NCBI GenBank assembly: GCA_023055425.1
Contig: JALGPY010000005.1
Location: 5,977,501 to 6,041,500 of the forward strand
DNA length: 64,000 nt
Reading direction: 5' to 3'
Origin: Linanthus parryae
Lineage: Eukaryota > Streptophyta > Magnoliopsida > Ericales > Polemoniaceae
Shown: positions 45,480 through 56,898 of the stretch, one piece after another
How the letters are laid out: each line of letters starts with the position of its first letter
Position numbering within the stretch: position 1 is the first letter of the stretch
The notes under the pieces: model-generated
Seen by the model: the letters and a program-made list of their open reading frames with translations, nothing else
Database searches by the model: none
Told to the model about the DNA's origin: nothing
Position numbers and translations under genes: made by a program

Positions 45480-46845
45480 TCATGGGGGTTACAAAACCCT
45501 CGAACACCACAACCAAAACAACATTATTGATACGGTTGTTCAACCGCTTGGCGACACGGCTACGAGACGTGGAGGTCAAGCACGAAACTCTCTGGACTGG
45601 TTTCGCTACGAGCAGCGAACCATCAACTCATGTCTTGGCTCTCGTTTATCGACGAGGTAAAAGATCGTTTAGATCCGCTATATTATCATGACAATTTTGG
45701 CGAGCTCTCTAAACTGAACAGGAGATCACGGTTATTGCCTTTCAAGCGGAGCTTGAGAAACTCCTGAACAAGGTTGGTCAAACACCAGAGAAACAGTTGA
45801 TTTATATATTCTCTTCTGACCACAAACCGTCGATTGGACGTGAGTTGGAGTTACGGAAGCCACGCTCCCTTGCGACAGCATTTGCTCTGGCACATGAGCT
45901 AGAGACTTCCTTATCAGAAATGGTTTCCACCCTGGATACTTATCGGAAACCGTACCAGCTTCCGGACATGTCATCTTTCGTATCCACCACCACCACCACC
46001 ACAGCTGTTCAGCCGAAGACTCCACCGGTGGCATCCACACCGCCGGTCAAGCGCCTCACGCTGGCTGAACAACAAGAACGACAGAGATAGGGTTTATATT
46101 ACAATTTCTATCAGCGGTATTATCGCGGTCACAAGTGCGATGGGAAAGTTTTTTACTTCCTGGATGCGACGACACTGATCCGCCACCTCAAGAGGAGTAC
46201 GTCTGCAGTTGATGCCTCCAGTCTTTTCACATTAATCAGCAGTGACCAGATGAATTCTCTACGGCTCCCAGGGTACATAGGAGGTCGCGAGGTATCTGTT
46301 CATATCGGCAGCGGCGTGACATACAACTTTAACCATCCTGAGTTGGCCGAGAAGTTGCTGTTACCGCTTAAGGCCACCCCATATTTCAAGGTTGCAGTGG
46401 GTAATGAGGAATGTCTCCATTGTGATACTACTTGTGGTGAAGCTGTGTTGATCTTCAGGGGCACGGGTTTTCGGCTGAATTGTTCATCCTAGATTTCCAA
46501 GGCTTGCATGTCGTTTTGGGGGTGCATTGGCTCTAACAGTCCGGCAAAGTTATTACGGATTATGCCAAGATGACAATGGAGGTTCGGCATAGGGATACGT
46601 GTGTGGTCTTGCAGGGTTTGACGAAAGCCGCATTGGGCGCTCACCTCTCCTACTTTACCTTGAGGACAAGACGGTTGTTGTCTGGGGGAGTTGATACGGT
46701 TGTTCAACCGCTTGGCGACAAAGGCTACGAGACGTGGAGGTCGAGCACGAAACCCTCCGTATTTATTATCTCGAGGGGATGGATTCAGGGCATAGGGAAG
46801 GCGACACTTTTCCTCAACAAAGCCCATATAGGCTCCTTTTCTTAA
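45480..46845 (+). mobile_element. Gypsy gag-protease remnant
   Basis: Broken frames give a gag C-terminal region (ELRKPRSLATAFALAHELET, near 45845-45905), a basic/Pro linker ending LTLAEQQERQR, a degenerate CCHC zinc knuckle (YYNFYQRYYRGHKCDGK, where the first two Cys are lost) and a retroviral-type protease region (GYIGGREVSVHIGSGVTYNF, where the usual catalytic Asp before SG is replaced by Gly). Stops at 46088, 46489 and beyond inactivate it. A ~60-base direct repeat (GATACGGTTGTTCAACCG...) occurs at 45529 and 46693, outside the protease region. No LTRs or reverse transcriptase were found. Confidence 0.65.
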
Positions 46846-47474
46846 TACCACCCTGCCCCACTGAATAAGGATCAGACGTGGTCTTCATGTAACCTATGAG
46901 CACGTAATACCCTCTCTCCCATGGAACACTAAGCCAGAGTTGTTTAATCGTACCAACCTGCGGCTCTCCTAATGAGCAACATTCGTGACTTTTAAGTACA
47001 CCGGGATTTCAGTTATCCTATTGACGCAGTGCAAGTATCTTATTACTATGTATTGAAACTGACTATCCCAACTTTAGATCTTTTATTTCAGTTATCACTG
47101 AAATAAAATGTTTTTTTTACACGGACACCTATTTAGGGAATAGTCTTGAGTCATATATCTTTGAACCCCGATAAATGTGCTAATAGGTCACATGTAGTAC
47201 TTGAACGCAGATACTTGTGGATATGAAACTCGTACTCTTCTGGACATGCTTTCTCTTATCTGCTTATTCTTTCTTTTTTTGTATGAGTTTGAACTGTGTT
47301 GTCACCGTTTGCGCTTCTCTTACAGGCATTGTATATACAGTTTTACTTGTGTTTCCTCCATACTAACTTCCAGGTCCTTGCTCTATTAGGTAGCACCGGT
47401 CAATTGAATGTAGTAGTATTGGAGTATGTATTTAAATTTTCTACAAATTCTAATCTGTTGGGACTTTTAACCAG

Positions 47475-47760
47475 GGAACGGCGGATCAGATCATTGGAAT
47501 GCGAACAGCGCTTAGGGAAAACCTTCAGAATTTTGGGTCACCTCTATCTTGGGAGCACATAACTAAGCAGGTATAACTTTAGAAGAATCTGTTAAATATA
47601 TTGGTTCATGCCCGTTCATATCGTAGTCTGTGTCAATCAATCTCTTGAACCCGTGACGCAATTGTTGCAAACAGATTGGCGTGTTCTGCTACCGTGGGAT
47701 GACACCCGAACAGGTTGATCGCTTAACAAGTGAATTCCATATCTACCTAACACGCAATGG
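47475..47760 (+). pseudogene. Aspartate aminotransferase gene fragment (two exons)
   Basis: Exon 47475-47570 encodes GTADQIIGMRTALRENLQN followed by FGSPLSWEHITKQ, then a GTATAAC donor. Exon 47675-47760, after a GCAAACAG acceptor, encodes [13 protein letters not shown] then [16 protein letters not shown]. These are adjacent exons near the C-terminus of plant class I (aspartate) aminotransferases, probably the mitochondrial type. Similarity ends abruptly after the second exon and no upstream exon is recognised, so the PLP-binding lysine region is absent. It is a gene fragment, either a duplication remnant or transposon-captured. Intron and phase are preserved, so it came from DNA and not from a processed mRNA. 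Confidence 0.75.
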
Positions 47761-47800
47761 TTTTTGGTTTAGGTTTGAGATTTTCCCAAACAACAAACCA

Positions 47801-47834
47801 TGGTTTGGTTTGGTTTGGTTTGGTTTGGTTTGGA
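47801..47834. repeat. (TTTGG)n short tandem repeat
   Basis: About seven TTTGG units directly after the aminotransferase fragment, followed 15-30 bases later by complementary AACCAAATCAAACCG, so the pair can fold back. It is not the plant telomere repeat (TTTAGGG). Confidence 0.7.
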
Positions 47835-48510
47835 TATGCTGAAAACCAAATCAAACCGAACCCGTTTGTTAATGCTTTGACTTTTTAGAACACTGTTTTT
47901 TGAATTAAAAAATTGTATTTATGCGTTTGACAAAGCAGGGGAATGACTGATTTCCAGCACATATGTTTTGATAAATTTATTGGTTGACATTATTATCTAT
48001 TAAGAAAATCTTTTTATTGTAATAGAACTATTTATTGTATCATCTATGATATGGCCGTTTCAACACTAACAACAAGTCTAAAGTACTAATTGCTAAACAC
48101 AAAATATCAAATGTGTTTTTTCACAATAAATCAAATGCAGAGTTTACTAAATACTTTTTGTGTAGATTCCCACAACAACTTTTTTACCGTGCTTCATACA
48201 CATCAGTTTTCTAAAATGTCACCGCATTACCAAACTAGCCCATCGTGTTCCAAAATTCAGGACACGCACACCTCATGATTGTGTCATTCAATACTCTAAA
48301 AAAGTTCACTATTGATGACGGATCCCACGTCCAGACTAACTGCATCACAGTAAGGTAGCGCAGGTGTCCTCAACTATGACATACTAATCAAATGGTGAAA
48401 GTGTCATTTCTCAAATTAGAAGAGGTGGAAGTATCTTTGCTAAAACTTGAGGGCAATAGTGTCTTTTAGCCATCGAAGAAGAACCAAACAAGAAAGAAAC
48501 AGAGATATCC
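47835..48510. other. Non-coding stretch
   Basis: AT-rich sequence between the aminotransferase fragment and the Mutator-like element. No coding domain, RNA gene or defined repeat is recognised. Confidence 0.4.
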
Positions 48511-48525
48511 AACACATTTAAACAA

Positions 48526-49964
48526 GGGTATAAGACACTTTCCACCCTCCAACTATGGAGAAAAGACATTTTATCCCCTGATTTATGGAAAAAGACATTT
48601 CGCACCACTGTCAGCGGATGGAGGGTGGAAAGATACCACCCTTCTGTTACAATCCGTTAGTGGAGGGGTGCAAACTGACTTTTTGTGACAATTTTACCCT
48701 TTTTAAATGTGGACAAATACAACCCTTTTTTATTTTATTATAACTTTCATCATGTTCTATTTAAAACAAAAAATCATCATGTTCTGGGTGTTCTTCAGCA
48801 CTACCGCCACTACCACCAAATCTCCACCACCACCACCACCACCGAATCATCATCACCACCACCACCACTGAATCACCCCCACCACTGAATCACCAAACAC
48901 AACAACAACAACATACCCATTTCTATGCTAGTGAGAAGGTTTGATGCTCTGTTTTGCTAGAGAAAAGACTTGTCATTTCAATCCAGATGAACACAGTGAA
49001 AAAGAAGATAAAACTACAGGTTATGTTATTTCTTTTAGCAGCACCAATGGTTAATGTAAACCAAGAAACAAAACCTATGGTTCTTGTAGCTGTTGTTGGA
49101 ATAGTGCACTCTAGGTGTTTGTTGAAATGCCTCACAGAGATTGAAGACCAAAAGAGGTATTAATGCCTAGTAGCATCACAGAGATGCATAGACTAGCCTT
49201 TGCATTTGTGTTTCCGTTTCGCAGCCTTTAACAAAACCTTCCACACAACTGTGAATCAAACAAAAAAGATGTCTTTTTCGGTTTCATTTCGGATCACCAG
49301 TAGCTATCAAACAATCACACCATTCTCTTTCACTTTTTCAAGCAAAAATTGTTGCAAAGAGGAACCGGGACATCAACAGAAAAGAAAAAATTGAATTGAA
49401 TGCTTTTGTTCGTATGAAAAGCTATAAACAGTGTCAATAAATTCGTGGGAAACCCAACTGGAGTAACTAACGTGAGGCTGGTTTAGAGACAGATCTGCAA
49501 ACCCAGAAAAAAGAAAATCGCAGAGGGATGGTTGTGGTGGTCCGACGGGAGAGAGAGACAGGATCAAAACACCGCCAAATCTCTCTCAAGCGACTTCCTT
49601 CGCCGGAGGGAGAAACTAGGGTTCCGGTCGAAGGAGATGAAGATTAGGGCTTTGCAGGGACGGAAGTGACGACCGGGCCTTGCGTTGACGGCGACAGCGA
49701 TGAGAGATGGGGCTGAGAAGGAGAGGGGCGGAAGAGAGGGGGAAATTAGATAAGTTTAGGGTTTGGAAATGGGGAGGTGAAGGAAGAAATTGGAACTTAT
49801 AGTTGGGTAATTTCTCAACAGTTCAGGTGTATTTTTGTCTTTTTATCCCTCCGTTAATTCCACCGTTAATTTTAACTCTGACAGGGGTGCAAAATGTCTT
49901 TTTCCGTAAATCAGGGGGTAAAATGTCTTTCTCCATAATTGGAGGGTGGAAAATTCTTTTACCC
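48526..49964. mobile_element. Mutator-like element (non-autonomous), 1439 bp
   Basis: Long terminal inverted repeats of about 85-90 bp face each other: left GGGTATAAGACACTTTCCAC...TGTCAG, right TGACAGGGGTGCAAAATGTC...TTTTACCC. A perfect 9-bp duplication TTTAAACAA flanks the element (48517-48525 and 49965-49973). Long TIRs and a 9-bp duplication are diagnostic of MULEs. No transposase is encoded. The interior contains (CCA)n/(CAT)n tracts near 48800-48890 and gene-like GC-rich sequence near 49560-49720, so host DNA capture (Pack-MULE) is possible but not shown. Confidence 0.88.
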
Positions 49965-49979
49965 TTTAAACAAAGGTCT

Positions 49980-50440
49980 CCAATATGAATTATCTCAATA
50001 AGAATAGAGTAGAATTTATTGGTATTATTTTTCTTAAACAGAAAAAAATAGTAAAAAACACATACTGAAAAATGCGTTTAAGAATAATATTTAAAAACTG
50101 TTTGAGATGTATTTAAAAATACTGTTTAAATTTAAAAAAAAAAATTGACAACACTATCAAATTTTAATATTTTCTAACTTGTTTTTAATTTTAAAAAAAT
50201 AGAAGCAAGCATTGTCAAACATATTTTTTTGAAAAAAAATAAGTATTTTAAAAAGATTCGATTAAAAACACTGATACCAAAACCTAAGAGAAAGTGGCAT
50301 TTAAAAAAAAACTGTGTGAAAGTGTGAAACAAAGTGAAAGCCCAAAAATAACGGGCTTTGTGTGGCCCACCAGTGACATTAATGTTTCTTCCTGGGTCTA
50401 AGTGGGCTGAAACGTAGAATGAGGGTTCCTTAGTAAAAGC
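49980..50440. other. Intergenic DNA upstream of the small gene
   Basis: AT-rich up to about 50330. From there repeated GGCCCA/TGGGCT words begin (50341, 50357, 50368, 50403, 50440) that belong to the promoter of the gene at 50607. Confidence 0.45.
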
Positions 50441-50502
50441 CCAATGGATAATGAGGACAAAAACTCTGTAGATGGGCCACTATAGATAGTGCGAAACCCT
50501 AA
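50403..50502 (+). promoter_or_regulatory. Promoter with site II (TGGGCC/TGGGCT), TATA and telo-box
   Basis: TGGGCC at 50473-50478 and TGGGCT at 50403-50408 resemble TCP-bound site II elements. A TATAGATA box starts at 50481 and a telo-box AAACCCTAA lies at 50494-50502. Site II plus telo-box is typical of plant ribosomal, mitochondrial and cell-cycle gene promoters. A CT-rich leader follows (50519-50560). Confidence 0.55.
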
Positions 50503-50606
50503 ATTTTGCACAGTTCTAACATTTCGTCTCATTCTCTCTCTCAATCTCATTCTCTCTCTACCGCTTTCACTCAACAGCCATGGGAGGCTGAAGCGAAGAC
50601 GTGAAA

Positions 50607-50987
50607 ATGAGGAATCAGCTCTCAGATTTGGCCTCAGCGTTCAAAGTCTACAAACAACAGCAATCCATAGTCTACGATACTGTCAACGAGATCATTTCCC
50701 TCGATACATCGATCAACAGCCTCGGTCCAGGGGATATGGATCACATATCTGAGCTTGAAGAGCTCCGGATCCGTGCAGTGGAGGTCAACAAGCAAGAGTC
50801 TCTCAAGCTTGACCGCCTGGGAAGGACAGCGAAACATGCCGGCCGGCCACTCCGCAACGTCGAGCACCTCTATGTCCAAAAGGCTGTTGAAGTTGAAACT
50901 TTTGACTTCATAGGTGGAAATCTCGATTGTGTTGTCATCCTCCATTCCTCTGAAGACCAGAAGAGGTTGGCTGAGAAGCTCTGGTGA
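50607..50987 (+). CDS. Small hypothetical protein, possible frameshifted gene
   Basis: A 126-codon frame beginning MRNQLSDLASAFKVYKQQQS and ending HSSEDQKRLAEKLW. The first ~70 residues are predicted helical and charged (SELEELRIRAVEVNKQESLK), compatible with a coiled coil; the second half looks more globular (VEVETFDFIGGNLDCVVI). I do not recognise the family. The promoter is convincing (site II, TATA, telo-box). A three-codon upstream frame (MGG, near 50580) precedes the start. Just before the stop, the adjacent frame reads ALVKALADKGRGE and stays open to about 51108, so the annotated end may result from a one-base change, or the gene may continue through a splice donor at GAG/GTAAAT (51015). 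Confidence 0.5.
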   Translation: MRNQLSDLASAFKVYKQQQSIVYDTVNEIISLDTSINSLGPGDMDHISELEELRIRAVEVNKQESLKLDRLGRTAKHAGRPLRNVEHLYVQKAVEVETFDFIGGNLDCVVILHSSEDQKRLAEKLW

Positions 50988-50999
50988 AGGCTTTAGCTG

Positions 51000-51712
51000 A
51001 CAAAGGAAGAGGGGAGGTAAATCCACAAATAACTCTTTTAATTGAAGTGTGTGGATTGTTATGTGTTTTAATTCATGTTCAACCCGAACCATTCTCACTC
51101 TCTCTCTGAGTGTGAACCGTTTGATGAGCCTTTAAGATAAATGTGTTCTCCATTGACTATCTCGAGAACGACTTGACTGCCAAAAAATAATTTACATGAA
51201 ACTTTCATGATTACGAAGAGATTTTTATTTAGCTTTCTATGAATATTGGCATGGGCTTACTTCCTTACACTCTTGTGCGACACTAAAACTTCTCAAGTAA
51301 GTCTAGAAAAGCCGGAAGAGAACACAAGAGTTTTGAGAAAGAAATCTTGTATTGATTTGAAGAGAGCTACAATGCTTGGATGTCTTGGATCAAATGAGCT
51401 CTTCCCCTTATATACAAGTTCCTCCCTCATGGAAGGAACTACAACTCTATGATCGAACGACTATGATTTAAGGCCTCGATCCTTCCTTCATCACCTAGAT
51501 TAAGATATTTTGTATGCAACATTCTATAGCTTCCTTCGCAATTGAGCTACATTATAATTCAATAAGCTTATAGAAAAAAGGTTACAAAGTGGGCTAGGAC
51601 AATCCTAGGACCAAATAATAAATAAATCAAAGTGGGATAGCGGGTCATGGGATTGACCAAGTGGCATAAACCAAGAAGATATCGAGTAAAATAAGCTGCC
51701 CCATGACATTCT
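51000..51712. other. Downstream region, probably containing an LTR
   Basis: To about 51230 this is the 3' flank of the small gene. The right part ends ...GCTGCCCCATGACA at 51712, so the minus strand begins TGTCATGGGGCAGC. That, with the adjacent integrase remnant on the same strand, suggests the 3' LTR of a chromovirus; the other LTR edge was not defined. Confidence 0.35.
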
Positions 51713-51759
51713 CCCCCACTCAACTTGGCAACGTCTCGTCGTCTCACGGAAGCGGTCGA

Positions 51760-52215
51760 TCATGTTCGTGTATTTTCATAAACCTCGGCTTCCCGATTCG
51801 CCCCCTCCTTTGGTAGCCCCCTCCAAAGAACCAAGTAATTTGTGTACTTGGACATCCCTTTCTTGTGCACGTTCCATTCGACCATTATATCTTGAAACTC
51901 ATTGTCAAAGGCGGTCTTCACATATTTAGGCGCACGCCTTGACTCATAATGGCTAGCACCGTATCTGTCTTCATGATAAGGATTCAAGTTGCTCACATGG
52001 AACAAACTATGAATATGGAGTTTTACATGTAACTCCATATGGTTTGAACCCTTCCCGATCTTCTTCAACACGGAAAACGGCCCAATATACTTCCGTTTTA
52101 GCCCCTTATGAATGTCGCGAGTTCTCTTATGTTGTGAGGGATTATACTTTATAAGCACCATGTGCCCATCTTGGAACTCCATGTTCCATCGTTTATTGTC
52201 GGCCAATTTCTTCAT
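51760..52215 (-). pseudogene. Gypsy integrase C-terminus with chromodomain-like end
   Basis: An open frame of about 150 codons. It contains the integrase GPY/F-type segment (KRKYIGPFSVLKKIGKGSNH), the VSNLNPYHEDRY linker, and a chromodomain-like end (VEWNVHKKGMSKYTNYLVLW followed by RGLPKEGANREAE). This places it in the chromovirus branch of Ty3/gypsy. The rest of integrase, RT and protease are missing upstream, so it is a deletion derivative. Confidence 0.7.
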
Positions 52216-52219
52216 ATTC

Positions 52220-52900
52220 TTGGACGCCTTCGTGCAAGTACGAGTGAGCCAATTTTTTTTGCTCCGTCCAATCCTTGGCTAAGTGAAAATGCGCGGGTCA
52301 CAGTAGATAAGAGCATACCATATTGTGCACGTGTGACATAGAGCTGACATACTGAAAACTAAACACATAATCCACACAAAAAAGAAAAGATACTCACAAC
52401 CACCATAGGGGCGGGGAAGAAATCCATGCTAAAAAAATCTCCAAGCTACATTGCGTCTTGCATTGCGCCTCCATGCAGTTAGTGTGTTCTCGCCACACCA
52501 GGGTTGACTGCTCCCTTCTGAAGAATCCCCAAATCACCATCGTGAGTCCCTAAGAAGGTCGCGTGTGTCATTTCACACCGGAGTAGATTCTCACATCATC
52601 TGCATATATATATCATTGGATAAAAATTTAGACCCTCTCTCTCATCTCTCCAAATAAATAAAAGTAATAACTTAACACAACTTTATTAAAAACGCACTCC
52701 TTATGCTAATACGTTAATACGATGGGTTGCCTCCAAACAAGCGTCATGTAATTTAAGGTCGACGACCCGACTCTACTGCCTCATATAGTTAAGATTGTTT
52801 TTCATTCCACTCTTTCTTCTTCCACAATTGTTTCTCTTGTTGTCTCTTCTTAAGCGAACATGCATGAGTTGCTAATGGTGCTAAGAAATTTTAGTAGATG
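52220..52900. other. Non-coding stretch between gypsy remnants
   Basis: No domain is recognised. It probably marks the internal deletion joining the integrase remnant to the gag-like remnant. Confidence 0.35.
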
Positions 52901-52903
52901 ACT

Positions 52904-53830
52904 TTAATATATTTCTTCTTTTTGCGCTTCCACTCCTTGGTCACCAGTCTTCTTACAGAACTCATTCACTGCAACATGTCCCATTCTAACTTTCATCATC
53001 ATCATCATCATCTCCTCCTCCTCCTCCTTCTTCCAATTCGTAAAAATCAATATTATTGAGGATCGGTCATGTAGAATGGAATCCCAAGTGGAGTAGCAAT
53101 AACAAAAGACTTCCGTCTTTACTACTTCTTTTCCTAGTGCTTGTCTTGGAATCATAGGTGGCAACTCATGAATTGCATAAAACGGGGGTCTTTCGTCCTC
53201 CCCACTTGAAGCACCCATATCAATTATCTCCAGGCGATATAAATTAGGTGGAGGAATTTCTAGATATTCGTCCTTGCAAAATCTCCATGCAATAATTCCC
53301 TAAACTCATGGCATACATCGTTAAAGGCAAATATCTTCAGCGAGTGTAAATAGCACATCTTCAGCACACTTATGAGCTTGTTGGTCGCCAACACCCTCTT
53401 CATTATCATGATGCCATAAGCTCGCAATGTCACAACTCTCCCATTCACGCCATGACTCTGGAATTATGCAAGGCACCTATTGTATAGGTGTCACAACCTC
53501 ATCCCAATCACATTCCAAGTCCGAGTATAAAGCAACCCAACGATCTATTACTTTATGACACATAGTATTGTAGACCTTTGGGGGTTCTTCGTCTTCCTCT
53601 TCGCACTCCTCAACTAAGTCAGAAATGATGTTTCTTGTCCCATTGTCATTATTTGCATCTGCCACTTCACGAGAGAGTTCTTCCAATTGATATTCATTAA
53701 GCTGAACATTATCTTTCGTCTTCTTTATCCGTTCATCCATTCCGTCTAAATTCGACATCAAGAGCTCCAATATTTATTTTATTTGAGTACCATGCTCATC
53801 TTCATAATTACATGGGGGAGGGGCGTACAT
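52904..53830 (-). pseudogene. Probable gag remnant of a gypsy element
   Basis: Minus-strand frames read, in order, a Tyr/Pro-rich start (GYSLYHPYGDMYAPPPCN, near 53860-53805), a helical charged block (MDERIKKTKDNVQLNEYQLE), an acidic block (EECEEEDEEPP), and further pieces to 52904 with a Glu/Met run. Stops at about 53770 and 53477 break the frame. The layout (Tyr/Pro-rich then coiled coil) resembles gag of some plant gypsy elements, but I cannot identify a defined gag domain. Same strand and order as the integrase remnant at 51760, so both may be from one element. Confidence 0.4.
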
Positions 53831-54382
53831 ATCTCCATATGGGTGGTACAGAGAGTAGCCTGGGAATTGCTCATAAGAATTCTGCCCTCACAAGATCACG
53901 AAGAGTTTTGCGGGGATCGTTATATTTGCTTTTCGATAAGATTAGTCATGGTTGGCTGCGGTCACCCGAACCGTTTATTTTTACCCGGGTTGCTCCATGT
54001 ACTCACATCTTTGGCCGCAAGAAGTCTTACTGGGGGGGTGCCGACACTTAAGGTCTTGGAGTATGTGAGATCGGTAGTTCTTTCCAGTATCAACAATTTA
54101 ATAATGCAGTATTATGAGAAAATGATTTTTATTGAAAGGAAAGAAGAAAGAGATTGTGAATAATACTCCCCATTTAAAAGTGGCGAAGGAAAATTAAAAG
54201 AATGACAAGTTTATATTTGAGTTTCCTACTTTATGCTTACTCCTTTTCTGATTTATTCCTCTTTTATATTTGTTGTGAAAAGAAAACATGCTTCGTCATC
54301 TGTTTACGTGCTCGGGTGTTTACTTACTCAGTATTTCATTGTTGACTTTGAAAACGGCGGTTCTTGTTTTCTTCTCACCGCT

Positions 54383-55757
54383 GGTTTAGGAGCTGAAGAC
54401 TATGGTATAGCAGGGTACGAGACTCATCTAGATGGATATCATCGCGAGTAGAATCTAGTGTGGTTGGCTAGGCATAATGTAGTAGTTTAGAGACGCATGT
54501 TATATCTAGAGACTTTGTAATGTTTAATATTATGTAATAAATATTTTGTGATGTTATGCTTTTGATTTCTGACGTTACTTTTAGCATTGCCCTCGCGATC
54601 TTGTTCGATCCGGATAAGGGGATTGTTTCAGGTGGTATCAGAGTAGTCGTTCCAGTTTAAAACCTGCAGGGCATCTTAAAATGAACATAGGGCAAGATAA
54701 TTAAAATTGGAAAATCCGATCGGGTTATGGGTAGCCTAAGTGTTGATTATTCCCACCCACCCTCATCCTTTGATATTGTTTAGGTTGATTTGAGAAGTTT
54801 GTTTTTATTGTTTGGTTGTTGAATGTTACCAATGTGATTACAAATGAGAAATATAGATTGCCATAATTAGATTACGGATTATGGAAGAAGTATTGTCTTA
54901 TTTGAGGAGACGAGTTATTAGTAACAAGTGTTACTCCTATAATGTAGAAATAAGATGTGAAAGTTGAATTCTGAGTTCTGTTTGACTAAGAATGTGAGCT
55001 ATATGTGAAAGTTGAAGTACTGTCTTATCTGAGAATAGTTATATGTTGCGTGTTCTGATGTGGATTAAATTGTGTGTTCATTCCTGGATAAAAAATGATC
55101 TTATAATGGAGAAGGTTGAGTATGAATTATAGAAGTTGGTCTGTGAATCATGAATGATGTGTTGCTTTATTTGAGATTACCAAGCTATATGTGAGATTCA
55201 TATGTGTGACATACTATGTGATATTTGTTATTTCATGCGTGAATGTTAAGCTAGTTGTGCATTATTAAGAAGATATAAACCCTTGAGACTATTGTAGGAT
55301 GAGAAGCGATATAAAAGTATATGAATACGACTGGTCGCCCACTGTGTTACTAAGCCAGGAGCATTAGGCATGGGTATATGGCCCAGGGTGATAACAACAA
55401 GGAACAATTTTTGCTGGGATGAATTAGATTATGAACAATGAAGCTCAGGGAGGAGCTGATTGGGCCAAGAAAGTGGCAGACATGAGGCCAGTGGACTTCA
55501 CAGGTTTAGGAGCTGAAGACTATGTTATAGCAGGGTACGAGACTCATCTAGATGGATATCATCGTGAGTAGAATCTAGTGTGGCTGGCTAGGCATAATGT
55601 AGTAGTTTTAGAGACGAATGTTATATCTAGAGACTTTTCTAATGTTTAATATCATGTAATAAATATTTTGAGATGTTATGATTTTGATTTCCGCCATTAC
55701 TTTTAGCACCGCCATCCCGGTCTTGTCCGAGCCAGATAAGGGGGTTGTTGAATGACA
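54383..55757 (+). mobile_element. Retroelement fragment with duplicated ~255-bp ends and Met-tRNA PBS
   Basis: Two similar segments, 54383-54640 and 55503-55757, begin GGTTTAGGAGCTGAAGAC and share GGCTAGGCATAATGTAGTAG and GAGATGTTATG-like words. The first is directly followed by TGGTATCAGAG (54633-54643), the plant initiator Met-tRNA primer-binding site used by many gypsy and copia elements. Between them lie about 860 bases with only short frames. I read it as the rearranged 5' part of an LTR retrotransposon (LTR end, PBS, leader); whether the two segments are true LTRs is uncertain. Confidence 0.5.
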
Positions 55758-55759
55758 TC

Positions 55760-56020
55760 GTGACTAGCACTTGGCGTGCGAACCCATTGACATCCCATGA
55801 CCGTGGTTTGGTTAATGCTAGATTACTCCACACAATTCGTAGTTTGGAGGTTTTATTTGGAGTGATCTAGAAGTCAGTGGAATGATCTAGAATGTAGTCA
55901 AATATTCCCTATGATTGACAAGACGCAGAAACAGAGAACAAAACATGGACAGAGGCCGGAGAGAGAGAGACAGACAAGAGAGAGAGAGAGAGAACGTGTG
56001 AGAGTGTTCCTTCTTGCATC
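55760..56020. other. Non-coding stretch with GAGA repeats
   Basis: Contains a GAGAGAGAGACAGACAAGAGAG tract in two parts (about 55957-55991). No gene is recognised. Confidence 0.4.
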
Positions 56021-56024
56021 CAAA

Positions 56025-56285
56025 TTAATGCATCCAAATTAAACATCAAATTTCGATGTTGCTCACCCTTTTATCAAATCTTGATGCCGACATACATCCA
56101 AATTAATGCATCCAAATTATACATCAAATTTCGATGATGCTCACCCTCATTTATCAAATCTTAATGCCGACAGTCGACATCAAGATTTGATAAGGGTGAG
56201 CATCATCGAAACTCGGCATCAAGATTTGATAAATGAGGACGAGCATCGTTGAAATGTGATGTAAAATTTGGATGCATTGATTTGA
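56025..56285. repeat. Foldback (MITE-like) element
   Basis: The left half (AATGCATCCAAATTAAACATC...GATGCTCACCCT...ATCAAATCTTGATGCC) is matched in reverse by the right half (GGCATCAAGATTTGAT...GAGCATCGTTG...GATGTAAAATTTGGATGCATT). Additional internal direct and inverted copies of ATCAAATCTTGATG make a compound hairpin of about 260 bp. Non-coding. Confidence 0.7.
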
Positions 56286-56692
56286 GACTAAAATATTAAT
56301 TTTTTATTCAGAAATTAAAGAAATTGAGATTGAAAATAGTTGGAGACGGCTTCATTTCCCTCCACACACACAAAAAAAAGATAATGGAGGAAAAAAATGA
56401 GGAAATGATTAGAGATGCTCTTACAACTCTTGATTGTAACACTGTTAATATGGTGGTGGAGCTCCCTCGATGAAAGTAGTTTTGAAGACAAATTTACCCC
56501 CATATCATGCATAAAGTTTATTATACCCTTGGACAACCCGCAATATTTCAACACACTAAAGGAGTGAAATTGTCATTTTCCAAACTGGAAGGAGGTTAGA
56601 CTGCCCTTCAGTGAAAGTAGAGGGGGCCAAACTGAAAGCGTCTTTTACTCTTTTGATAATTCGGACGTATTAGTGGTGGTCCCACAGTAGCC

Positions 56693-56800
56693 TATAAGTC
56701 TCTCAACTCCCTCATTACTTCATCAACTCTGTGTGCGTTTTTTTTTCACAGCTTTTCACTCACACACACTCACACACACTCAAACACACACACTTTCGTA
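56693..56800 (+). promoter_or_regulatory. FLZ gene core promoter and (CA)n leader
   Basis: A TATA-like CCTATAAGTC lies at 56691-56700, about 200 bases before the ATG. Transcription would start near 56725. The leader has a CACACACTCACACACACT microsatellite (56758-56790) and a CT-rich stretch before the start codon. Confidence 0.45.
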
Positions 56801-56898
56801 TTCGTACTCTTTCGTCTATGGATATCCCCCAAAATCAAATTGTCGCTTCAAAACCCTAACCCTAGGGTTTCATCTCTCTCTCGATTCGACGGCAAACA

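Noticed and set aside
47801..47834. Telomere-like repeat
   Set aside because: The unit is TTTGG, not TTTAGGG, and is only seven copies long.
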